A stretch of DNA of 64,000 nt. Source: Eutypella sp. D-1 (lineage: Eukaryota; Ascomycota; Sordariomycetes; Xylariales; Diatrypaceae). The notes beneath the pieces were generated by a model. It was given only the letters and a program-made list of their open reading frames with translations, was not told where the DNA came from and did no database searches. Every line of letters starts with the position of its first letter. The stretch's first letter is position 1. The position numbers were made by a program, and so were the translations under genes. Of the stretch, positions 45,176 to 54,728 are shown piece by piece. Location of the stretch: NCBI GenBank assembly GCA_023313575.1, contig JAJTTP010000005.1:434001-498000 (forward strand), written 5' to 3'.

Positions 45176-45829
45176 ATGGACTGCCTGCCCCCGATCCTCT
45201 GCTTCCAGTGCGGCACCGACCAGAACCCCTGCCGGTGCAAGGTCGTGGGACCGACGCTGGGGTTCTTCGTGACCGTCGGTATGGCGGTAGGTTGAAAACT
45301 CCCATCCGCGGCCCCCCATTCTTACCTAGCGCGTTATCTTGCAACCCGTGCTATGAAGTTATGAGAGAGAGAGAATTTATGAGACTGGACCGGACTTCTG
45401 TCCACTGCATCCCGAGACCAACTGTATACGTGGAAAGGAGAACCGAGAACCGGTATGGCTAACGGCTGTATGAAAGGTCATCTGCTGGCCCGCCTCGCTG
45501 CTGTGCTGCTGCTGCGCCACGGATACTGGGAAGGAGTAAGTCCCGAATCTTCCATCTCGTCCCTTCCCTTCCTACCCTTGACCCCTTTTTCCTTCACTAC
45601 ATCACCCTTCGAGGGTTGGGAGAGGTGCAAGCGTTTATATATACATGCATATATATATGTATATATTCGTCCCCCCCCCCCTTTCCAACGAGGATTGTCG
45701 GTATCGTCACCGACCCACCCGGAGTTGTGGGATGAAAACGAACTGCTGACTTATGGATTACCGCTGCGCAGTGTCCTGGGCTATCCCGTCAAGGCGGGAA
45801 ATTCCGTCTCGAACGCCATTCCCATATGA
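45176..45829 (+). CDS. Small cysteine-rich membrane protein, 75 aa
   Basis: Three short exons, 45176-45286, 45477-45535 and 45772-45829, join to a 75-residue protein. It starts MDCLPPILCFQCGTDQNPCR, continues CKVVGPTLGF, then has an apolar stretch (FFVTVGMAVICWPASLLCCCC) and ends GYPVKAGNSVSNAIPI. The arrangement suggests cysteines on one side of a single membrane-spanning segment with a CCCC cluster at its end, possibly palmitoylated. Donors are GTAGGT and GTAAGT; the first intron has a CTAAC branch site 15-20 nt before its AG. I recall similar small proteins from other filamentous ascomycetes but no function. Because no exon is long, single-frame gene searches overlook it. The exon structure rests on the match of all three frames to one coherent product. 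Confidence 0.72.
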
Positions 45830-46891
45830 TCGAGAGAGCTTTCTAATTACGGGGCTGAGGTTTGGGTTTGGTGCCGATTTTTCATGACGAGATGGGATGA
45901 GATGAGGCGCCAGGAATGATAGGTTCGTCCGGGCTTGACTGCAGCGCAGAATGTGACTTAAAAGAAATTTTAATGCGGAACACGGAATCGCGAGGGCGAC
46001 GGGGATGTTCGTTGATTTTTGCGGCTCGTGGATATAGAGCACAGTATCACGCGCGTAGACACACTCGTTCAGCGTGTTTCTTGCCCTGGTTATATTATAA
46101 TATAATACGAGCGCTACCCAATGATATTGTAGTCGACTATTGGAGGACGTCCTCGTGCCCGAAGAACGGAGGGGGCTTCCGGGTAGATCTACTGACAAGA
46201 GTGCGGGCCAATTTCACACACATATTCCTCATTTCTATTCAACTTTTTTATTTTTTTACCTTCTTACTCCCACCTATTCTACCTGGTACCATCCCATGCC
46301 AGACGCAACTCGAGGGGGGGTTTCTATCAAGACACGCCGGGCGTCCTATGTAGGGAAGAAAAAACGAACGATGAAAACACCTTTTGGAAAAACGCCCCCG
46401 CCGTCTTCGCAAAAAGAAAAAGGAGAAGAAAAGGCGTCTAGCCTAGCTACCACTAAAATGCTCGAGTACCTAGATCGCTTACCTCCCACCTCCACCAATT
46501 CCTACCATGTCTTTTCCATGCACGCTTCCTACGCTGATCGTGGGGTCCGTCAGCCAGTCCTACATGTACGATCCCCTAGACGCCAAGGACCGCGAACCAA
46601 GGATTGTCCGACGCACCTGGATGCCGTAGTGCCTGCGGAGAGGGGAACCCAGGGAATGCATCGATTCTCTTGCATGTGGCTGGCTTGCGCTGTACGATGA
46701 CGTGCAATAAGCCGACACGGGCAGCGCATCTACGGGCTTGGACTTTTGGGAGAGAGGTATTAAAATGTAGGTGGTGGCAGTATGTCTCACTCCACCCTCC
46801 AACTCGCCACGCGAAAAGCGAAACGCTGTACCCAGTAGGTATATTTTCTTTTCTCGTCTTCGGATCGTGGCTTAACTTTCGGCATCGTATC
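45830..46891. other. Intergenic region upstream of the multi-pass membrane protein gene
   Basis: About 1.06 kb. A plus frame at 46140-46700 is open for about 186 codons but lacks an ATG at its start and is low in complexity. The stretch 46210-46280 is T/C-rich. No supported gene or repeat. Confidence 0.45.
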
Positions 46892-48068
46892 ATGACGGCG
46901 GCGATGGTACCGCAGGGGGTCTCTAACCAGTTCGTTCTCGTCGGGACGCCGGCAGAAGACCTCCCCGCCGCGCGGGCTCCCGTTCCCGCCGCGCACTACG
47001 ACCGGCGGCCCATCACTACGGGTCTTACGATGGACCTGTTTCTCCTCACTGGGTCCTTGTACCTCCTTCTGCGCACGCGCCGCGCCACGCCTTCCCCGAA
47101 GAACCCCTTCGCATGGGCCAGGAGCTTCGTGCATGTCCTAGAGTATCTCTACTTCCTGTGAGTACCATTATACCGGTGCCAGCGGTGGTGATAGGGAGGG
47201 GGGGCAAATGCTATCCCAAACCCAGTCCATACAGGTCGACGCCAAGCTGAAATCGATCGCACACAGGGACGCCGTATTCTCGACAGCCCGGCGGGTCTTC
47301 ACCCTGTGGGAGGAGGCGGCGGGAGAACAGCACTCGGGGCCGCCTGCAAAGCCCGGGACCGCGCCAATAGATTGGGCACGCCTGCACGTCGAGGCGCTGG
47401 GGTCCGGGGCGCTGCTGGGAGCAGTGCACGTGGGGCTCGCGCTGTTTGTCGGAGAGTGGCAGGCGCGGCTGCCGGCGCCGCGCACGGCATGGTGGTGCGA
47501 GCCCTTCTACTACTTCGCCAAGTTCCTCGGTTGGCAACTGGCCGGCGCCCTGGCCGCGCTGCGCATCGCCGCCGTGCTCGCCGCCACCGCCCAGGTCCGC
47601 GCCCTCGCCTGCCTCTACTACCACTACTCGGCCTGCGGCAGCGGCAATAGCAGCAGTGGTGGCGAAGAAGGCCTACGCGGGCAGACGCACGCGCGCGACG
47701 CCGGTGCCGTCGACGATACGTTGAAGATCCTCGTCTTTTACGTAGGTCTGTTATTACTTAGTCCGTTCTGGTATAAGGTGAGTTGCCATTTTTCCAAGAG
47801 TTCCCAGGCCTCTCAAACCCCGACGGCAAGACTTCAGGTTCTGATGTTTCCGGCGTTGAAGGGCGGCCCCTGGCTGTGGGGCAATATGGCGACCACGGTG
47901 CCATGGGCCACCTACCGTCTTGCCCGTGCGGCGGAAGATAGGGGCCCGGATGACGAGACGGCCCGGCGGTGGGTCTCCCTGTTCACGGATATCTTGTTCT
48001 CCCGCCTGCCGACTCTGCTTGTGCTGGGCATGTTCGCTGCGCATCTGGATATGAGGAAACGTAGGTAG
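46892..48068 (+). CDS. Multi-pass membrane protein of unknown function
   Basis: Exons 46892-47157, 47267-47777 and 47838-48068 give 335 residues. Apolar segments that look membrane-spanning are LTMDLFLLTGSLYLLL, GSGALLGAVHVGLALFVG, WQLAGALAALRIAAVLAAT, LKILVFYVGLLLLSPFWY and LPTLLVLGMFAAHL, so four to six spans are likely. The loop after the third span is Gly/Ser-rich and variable in character. The first intron uses GTGAGT at 47158 and CACAG at 47266; the nearer CAG at 47235 would create a stop. The second intron is 60 nt and would read through in frame if retained, so both forms are possible. No family was recognised; the start ATG is the first one in frame after non-coding sequence. Local GC content is high across the exons. 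Confidence 0.65.
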
Positions 48069-48437
48069 TTGGTTAGGTGCGAGACTTGTGGCAGGATTGT
48101 GAGAAGGAATTTCGAAGGGCCCGAAGAGATGACTGCGTGTACAGTGCTACTTTGAATACAACAACTATCAGTGCGACTCGGGTAAAATATAGACTTATTA
48201 TTCATGACGATGCTCAGAAGGAACTCGTACTCTATTAGGGAAGAAGAAATAAGGAGAGAAGACACCCATGCATGATCTCGTTATCGTGAATGCGCTATAC
48301 GTATATATTGTGTAACACTTCCATCATCCCAAGGCGACGAAGCGCAGGGGGTATCATGAACTCCATCCAAACCCGGCCGATCTTACAACACATCCCATCC
48401 CATTTCCCACTTAATAACGAGTATTTACTGCGCGCGC
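48069..48437. other. Spacer between convergent genes
   Basis: A 369-bp spacer between the 3' ends of the membrane protein gene and the 105-aa basic protein gene. It is moderately AT-rich and no gene was seen. Confidence 0.5.
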
Positions 48438-48846
48438 CTAAACATAATGTCGGCGATTGGCACGGTGACTGCGTCGACCGTCGGTACCGTGCATACGGCG
48501 AGTCCCCGCGGCCTGCGTGTGGAAAATGGTTAGTAACTGCTTCAGAGAAGAAGAGGAAGATATCGAGTATCATCATTCTCGTTCACAGAGAAAGCCGCCG
48601 TACCTTCTCGCCGGGGCGTCGCGTAAGTGTGCCCTTCAACTTGAGCATGGCGCCGGAGATCTTGTCGCCGAGTGTGGCATGCCTTTTCTGGTGGTGCACG
48701 GGCCTGGAAGCCGTCGTGGTATGATGCTGCTTCCGGCGATGATGGGTAGTGGTGGGCTTGGTGGAGTGATGGTGGCCATGCTTGCTGCGGCCGAAGAGGC
48801 CTCGACGGCGGGTGGTGGTGGTGGTGCGAGTAGTGCGGGAAGGCAT
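48438..48846 (-). CDS. Small basic fungal protein, 105 aa
   Basis: Two exons, 48846-48604 and 48512-48438, joined by a GTACGG donor and a CACGCAG acceptor, give 105 residues. It begins MPSRTTRTTTTTRRRGLF, has a His/Thr-rich middle, then the compact motif VHHQKRHATLGDKISGAMLK followed by LKGTLTRRPG. After splicing it continues AAGTRRMHGTDGRRSHR and ends RRHYV. It is strongly basic and has no membrane segment. I recall this motif (GDKISGAMxKLKG then AAGTRRMxGTDGRGS) from short proteins in many filamentous ascomycetes, so the join is well supported, although no function is known to me. Its charge suggests binding to nucleic acid or an acidic partner. It converges with the membrane protein gene. 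Confidence 0.75.
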
Positions 48847-49899
48847 TTTGATAGTGTTTCTTCAAGTTATACTATAATTCTATTGTATATAGGTGCTGGT
48901 GTTTGTTCTAGCAGAGGATTCGGTTTTGTATGAATTCAGTGATAGGAGTTGCAGTATATAATTATACTATAGGTGACTTGTAGATAATGACTTTAAGAGG
49001 TTCGGACGTCCATTGTTTGTGTGCAGTTATCATGAATGTGTCTACGTATATATACCTACCTGGTAGTCAAGATAGAAAGAAACCTTGTACATAGCACCTC
49101 TGACGTGCCGTTGCCGTTTCTCGCTGGAGTCCAACTTCCTTCCAGCTTGTTCAACGACGAAACCCAAGTTTGTAAACAGGCAACAGGGAGGTATGAGGGT
49201 ATGATGTCAAGCCACGCAGCCACGGGGGATGGTGGGACGGTCAGTGGCCCAGGCCCGTAGATCATTCCGCTATCTTTAGGGCTACTAGAGGAGGGTGGGG
49301 TGTGCTAAAAGGTTGGGTATACATACTGCACAGGACCCTTATGACATCAGATGGTGGGTGTTTAAAGCCGTCCCGACGAATTGGAACCAATCCACCAATT
49401 TACAGACTAGGGCAAGATCGAGATTTCGGTCCCACCTAAGTAAGTAAATGATCTGTGGCTTGTGTGGCTGGTGATATCATAACAGCGTCGACCATTTATA
49501 TGCGCAGAAACCGGTTTTCGGATTCTCCCAAGCTGAGTGTTAAAAACTAAATTGTTAGGATGAATCATTCGAGGGGAGGCCCTATCCGAGCTATCATGTG
49601 ATGATATGGATAAGATGTCATTTGTGTTGCCGCGCAAGGAAGCTTCCAGGTTGCCTAGCATTGGACATTCCTCTGTAGACATCATTGGGTGCTAAAATGG
49701 ACATACAAGTCGGCTTGTCGGCACAGATTGGCAAGGTACCATAACAACGCGGCCTGTAATTCAGTCATGTTGACAACTGATTGCTTAATAATTGACCGAA
49801 ATAGATATGGTATCATGTGAATCATACCGTTCACGCATAAGCTTAGCATCCTGTCGCTATCTTTCTAGACATAGTTGAGCACTTGCCCACTATCATGAC
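48847..49899. other. Intergenic region between two minus-strand genes
   Basis: About 1.05 kb upstream of the 105-aa gene and downstream of the phosphatase gene. It is AT-rich around 48930-49080 and 49740-49880. No gene, tRNA or repeat could be supported. Confidence 0.45.
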
Positions 49900-50810
49900 C
49901 TAAGCACCGTTTTCGGCAGGGATACGGGGGCTCGTCAGGTTGGCCTTAATCTTAGTCAAATCCTCCTCGGTGAATCCCAGGTTCTTTCTCACGAATTGTT
50001 CAAAACCACCATATTCTTTCTGGACACCCTCGGCGAACGCCTTCCAGCAGGACTCGCGCAGACTGATGAGATTATGGAAGCCCGGCTCATCTTGGCTCGG
50101 AGCGTTCGTGCCGGCCACGGCAAACTGAATCAGCTGGGATCGCACTGGCTCCGTTCCGATCCTAGACAACAGGTAATCTAAGCTGACCGTCTCCTCGGAT
50201 GCCCCCGCCAGGATCAGAAGCAGGCCAGCAATGACGCCGGTCCTGTCCCTACCAGCTATCATGTATTTAGCTTATCATACCTTCTACCAGATTTGAATGG
50301 AAACATACCAGTACAGTGGATCAGAAACGGCTCGTCTGACCGGTCCCGGACGTGCTCGAGGATCGCCTTCCAACTAGCCTGGTAGACGTCGATAACGTCG
50401 AGGTACATGTGGCGGTAGCCGTCCTCGCCGTCACCGGTCACAAACCAGCGGAGGTCGGGCTGCTCGTCGGGGCGCGAGCTCGGGATCCAGGTGTTCTCGA
50501 CGCGCTCGAGCACCGGGTCCGGGCTTTCCTCGCGCTCTTCGGGCGAGCGCAGGTCAAAGACCCGCCGGATGCCCAGCTTCCCGCTCAGCACGGCCTTTCC
50601 GTTGTCCGTTAGGTGGCCGAGTGCACCGGACCGGTACACGAGCCCCGCTCGTAGCGGGCTGTCTGGGATGAGCCCCAGGTCGCGCGTATTAAATGTCCCG
50701 TCCACGTAGACAAAGGGCGGGCTGAACAACACCGGCCCGTATTGTTCCTTCGGTATCTCGTTGGACACCTCCGTCTCGGCGAGCTTGCGCAGGTCGGTGG
50801 CGCTAGCCAT
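49900..50810 (-). CDS. Tyrosine phosphatase (IphP/fungal Tyr phosphatase family)
   Basis: Exons 50810-50309 and 50255-49900 give 285 residues. The active-site loop HCTAGRDRTG (HCxxGxxRT, nucleophile Cys166) is rebuilt exactly by the splice, which is strong support for the 53-nt intron. Other family features are the start of the domain at NTRDLG, then VYRSGALGHLTDNG and RRVFDLRSPEE. After the loop, a helical segment (GVIAGLLLILAGASEETVSL) and YLLSRIGTEPVR follow the family pattern. This group is related to bacterial IphP and to lipid/tyrosine phosphatases, so the substrate may be a phosphoprotein or a phosphoinositide. No signal peptide is visible; a cytosolic protein is likely. Confidence 0.92.
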
Positions 50811-52297
50811 GACGTGTGATATCTCGCTTTCGGGTTACAGTCAAAGTGGGTATGAATATATAAAGTTCCGTCCGAGAGGAACGGCCTTTGATGGAATAAG
50901 TCGATGCAGTAACTTGTCTGCCAGTGATATGATTATTGTTTAGATGTTGTACCTTGAAACATAACTACCTATATCTTGTGAGTGATGTGATGGCATCGAC
51001 ACCTAGGCAACTTCCAATACTTTAATGTTGCTTGCTACCCACGAGTTACCCCGCCCCCACCAAGATCTACCTACCTAAACAGGCAGGTATCTACTATGGA
51101 TGCCTACCTATTACTAGGCCAAGCCTTAGATAGCTTCTCCTATTCAGATGGTTCTACGACAGCCAATCTTGAAGCCCTTCCTTACATCTAATATTACAAT
51201 CGAGGTCTGCATAGATTTGCGCTCAGTTAATATGTCATGTTCAGGTATATAGCCCCCCAGTGATGGCTCCACGGTGTCAATCATATTGAGGTACAGGTAG
51301 TCAACAATTGACCACTCTACATAGGCGTGTATACCCACAGAACACCCCCTGTGCGTTCAACACCATAGCTTCAGGCTTCCCTCTGCGTTGCTCTCGGATT
51401 AATACTTCTATGTAGGCGCACAATACACTTTACATATGCAGAAAGTGTAGTGTGACGTTGCATAGTGTTAGTAAATGAACAGCTTGTAAGAATGACAAGT
51501 TTTCCAACTCACGCGCCCGTACTCGATCAAACACAAAGCGCTCCTCACTATATCACTGTTTCTAGCGGATTGCATGCTTTTCACTAGAGACCAAAGCAAT
51601 CACCGTGTAATGGAAAGCCTGAGCAGAACTAGCAAGCAAACCGATCCTCTTGGTTTACCCTGAAGCTTTCGGTCCTGAATGAAAGTGCTGTTTCCCATTC
51701 GAGCCTATGAATCCGGCATACGCATGTGTCGAGGACGAGCCAAAGTTGGTTTCCTCTATAATTAGGTTATTGCCAAAGCAACCCCCAAGGTTAGGTAGGA
51801 GAGAAGGTTATAAACACTCATGGAAAGAAACACTGACATTAACTCGGTCCCGGCTGGATATTGTACGCGCAGAAATATTCAGGGACCATTCAACGTTCCC
51901 AAAAGGGTTCTATTAATAGCAAGAAGAAAAGCATCTGTGAATTCTAATTTTGATCGAAATTTAATTTTATAACGAGCGTACCCTACTGACGGGAATAAGC
52001 TTAAGTTCGGGACGCGCTTTGTTGCATTTAGAGTTTAATCCGTCGAGAAGGTTGGTGATAACCTCACCGGGCAACCTTAAAACTGCTACGCGGCAAACTC
52101 TATTACTCACTGCCTGAAACCTCTCATCAATTCGCATAAATATCTGTTCTGCTCCTCGGGCTCTCCTTTTCTCTTCTTCCCTCCTTTCCTCTTTCCTTCC
52201 TCACAGAATCGTGATACTTCCACTTTTAACACATTTGACTAGGCTTACTCTGCTTCTGAAACTTTTGTGGTGAACGAACTTTGCTATTCCGTTGAAG
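50811..52297. other. Divergent promoter region between phosphatase and uncharacterised gene
   Basis: About 1.5 kb with no credible gene. It holds partial copies of the ACCTA/TAGGT motif near 51068-51100. Close to the right end (about 52150-52205) there is a long pyrimidine-rich stretch that is probably the promoter or leader of the next gene. Confidence 0.45.
52150..52205 (+). promoter_or_regulatory. Pyrimidine-rich promoter/leader tract
   Basis: A stretch consisting almost only of C and T ends about 90 bp before the ATG at 52298. Such tracts are frequent in fungal promoters near transcription starts, and it supports the reality of the following open frame. The role is inferred. Confidence 0.35.
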
Positions 52298-53103
52298 ATG
52301 TGTTTCCAGTGTGTGTCCCGGGCTGTTCCCTTTCATCTCAAACCCATCATATGCGATGCGTCGTATAGACCCTTGGACCTACCCGGCCCCGCCATAGCCG
52401 GGTTCTCGCATCCGGCCGCCCTCCCGGAGAGCATCCCCCTTTCCTATTCCAGCCCACTTCACATCGCCGAAGACACGGCCGTTAAGAAGTACAAGTGTAA
52501 GTTGGAGCTACATGAGAAGACTAAGGACATGGAGATTGCAGCGGTGGTGGCGAAGTTGATGGGGAAGGCAGCTGAGAGGAAGGCGAGTAAGGAGAAGGAG
52601 AAGGCGGGGCTCCCGCTTAGACGCGTTGGTGGTAACGACAGAGGAAGCATCGGTGGCGGCGACAAGGGCGAGGGGAAGCCGCCTCACTACGTCTGGGAGG
52701 GACCCGTCCCTTTCGGGCTCACGGCCGGTGTCGAGTCAATCCTGGCGGGACTCAACCGCCTCCCCACAAGGCCACCACGCAAAGACAAGTATCCCCCGCG
52801 TCGCGCCAGTCTCTGGGGCGGCGCGGAGCTGTTCCGGTAAGCACCCTTCCTAACCTTCTGTCCCAACCCCGCTGGCGAAGATGCGCCGTTCCTCCTTCCA
52901 TCATTTCTTTCATTTCTTCTGTGCGGTCGCGTGTACTGGTTATCCGGGCTAGGCCTGGTGCAGCCAGCGACGAAGAGTGGGGGTGGGGGCCCTTTCGGTC
53001 CCGCAGTTCTCGGTTTGCGGTCTTCCTCTCTTGCAGTGTCGGAGGGGGGCGAGACCCCTGGGGTATGTCGGTCAACCTAGCAGGCGCTGGGGGCAGCCGG
53101 TAA
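52298..53103 (+). CDS. Uncharacterised protein, probably two exons
   Basis: The frame from ATG 52298 (MCFQCVSRAVPFHL) is open to a TAA at 52838-52840, which overlaps a good donor (CGGTAAGC). Splicing from 52836 to a strong acceptor (CTCTCTTGCAG, ending 53036) adds 22 codons and gives 201 residues; without splicing the protein has 180. The middle is a charged helical stretch (EKTKDMEIAAVVAKLMGKAA, then ERKASKEKEK) that may form a coiled coil. The C-terminal part has HYVWEGPVPFGLTAGVESIL and RRASLWGGAELFR. A pyrimidine tract upstream supports transcription. I do not recognise a family, and it may be lineage-specific. Local GC content is high in the second half of the gene. Confidence 0.5.
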
Positions 53104-53158
53104 CCTCGGGGCGGTAGGGCTTATACCAGTCAACCTGGCCGGCGCCGGGGGCAGCTGG
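53071..53158 (+). repeat. Imperfect 30-bp direct repeat
   Basis: Bases 53071-53100 and 53129-53158 match at 26 of 30 positions, both beginning GTCAACCT and containing GGGGGCAGC. The first copy overlaps the proposed last codons and stop of the preceding gene. The second follows a possible acceptor. A local duplication is the simplest explanation. Confidence 0.75.
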
Positions 53159-54728
53159 CAAAGCAGTACTTCGTCTGCCTTGCTCTGCAATGAAGAAGAT
53201 CGTATTCCGGGGGCGGCGGCGCCGGATTGGCCTTTGTGTACCGCACACCCCCCTCTCAAGTTAAGACCGTCGGAGAAAGGGGGGATCTGGGGTTAGAGGC
53301 GGACTCCTCGTCTGCAGCGCACCGTAGGTCTTTCCTTGGGCTTTATGCCCAGGGGCGGGCTTTGCGGTGTTGGGGAGCGGACCTATGAAGGCGGCTGGGC
53401 ACGTTTACCCGGATAGTCATACTGCGTTTCGGTGGTGTGGGTTCGGTATGGTTGAGTTTCCGCTTTGATTTGGTCTCGGTTCCTGGTTTGTGAGTAGTAG
53501 TGGGCGTCGACCTTTCTTCGTCGGCGTCGCCGTCAGCGTGTGCCTTTTCTTGTTGTTCTCACCAGCGTTTCCTTGTGGTCCCTGTCTTTCTGGATTCTTT
53601 TCTTGTTTTTTCCTTTTTAGTTCTCCTTTTCTTGATTCTGAAACCCCCAGCGAATGCCTTTCCCGGTCTGATTTCTTCTTCCTGTTTCTTCTTCTGAAAC
53701 TCGTTTTCTTCAATGGATGACCATGATGTCGTTACGGTAGTGGGATCCCGGATTTACTCGTAAGAGGCCGGCTCCTCGGGTCACAAAGTCCGACTCTACA
53801 CCTCCACGTGGTGTGACCTGGACAACCTGAAGTGCCTGATCATGGCGTCTTCAGGGCTAGGTAGAGCGGCATCGTCTATATAACTCCCCTATTCTCGTCC
53901 CCCCCTTGCCCCACATATCCCCCGCTCCTCGCCCCTTGCCTCCCCTCAACCCCTTAAGTCTCTACATAGTATTTCATTTCGCACCTCACTCCAAATAACC
54001 ACCAAGCTAGTGTCATAGCTTTTCTTGTATTGAAAATTACGTAGTTTATCTAAATATCTATTCTATAATCAAATTGATCGGATGCCCTTATAATACATTG
54101 TTTTCTCGCATTGTAGATCTGTCGGGCCCGTTTATACTTGGACCACAACCGTAAAACATGAGTTCGTGATACCAAATGTTTTGATCTAAGGTTAATAAGA
54201 CAATTTTACCTCCGTCTTCCATCATCCTTCAATGCAGACTATTTGGGTATTTCCGTTTCATAAAATTTACGAACTATTCTTTTCACATGGAGGCGATAAT
54301 AATTGTGAAATCAACTGGAAATTTGGCATATACCATAGTATACAAGCAACCGTTATCGCTATCAACCGTTCCAGCATGTGTGTACTAGCTCTGGAACACT
54401 ATCTATGTACTCCGTTCGCCGGACCTAGTGGGTCCCGACCCCCCATCCAATATATGACTTTATTTTTGGGTACTTACGGTAAGTACTCACCTGGCGTCTA
54501 CACCACATTTTCATTGCAAGACACAATTTACTGTAATCAGGCCGTCCACCGTATACGACACAGATAGGCAAAGGACCAGAATCCCTAGCGTATATCCACG
54601 ACACTTCTGAGCTGAGCACCCGAGGATGTATTGGGAGCCTCGCGGCTTCTGTACTTAGAAAAGGATTGCAGCGTCACACTGCCTGACCTTCAGGAACAAG
54701 GCATCATATCCGGGTCTACAGGTCAAAA
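53159..54728. other. Intergenic region upstream of the amidohydrolase gene
   Basis: The first part (to about 53700) is GC-rich, then T/C-rich; the second part, from about 53990, is AT-rich. This sharp change of composition is unusual within the window. Short frames at 53417-53720 on both strands are low-complexity (Lys/Arg or Phe/Ser-rich) and not accepted. No gene could be supported. Confidence 0.4.

Noticed and set aside
46140..46700. Open frame of about 186 codons before the membrane protein gene
   Set aside because: It starts at TTG, not ATG, and has irregular composition with T/C-rich and Lys-rich parts. No splice-supported extension was found.
47208..47266. Independent start at ATG 47208 for the membrane protein
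   Set aside because: This would discard an N-terminal exon with a membrane segment. Splicing 47157 to 47267 keeps the frame and joins the two parts smoothly, so this stretch is treated as intron.
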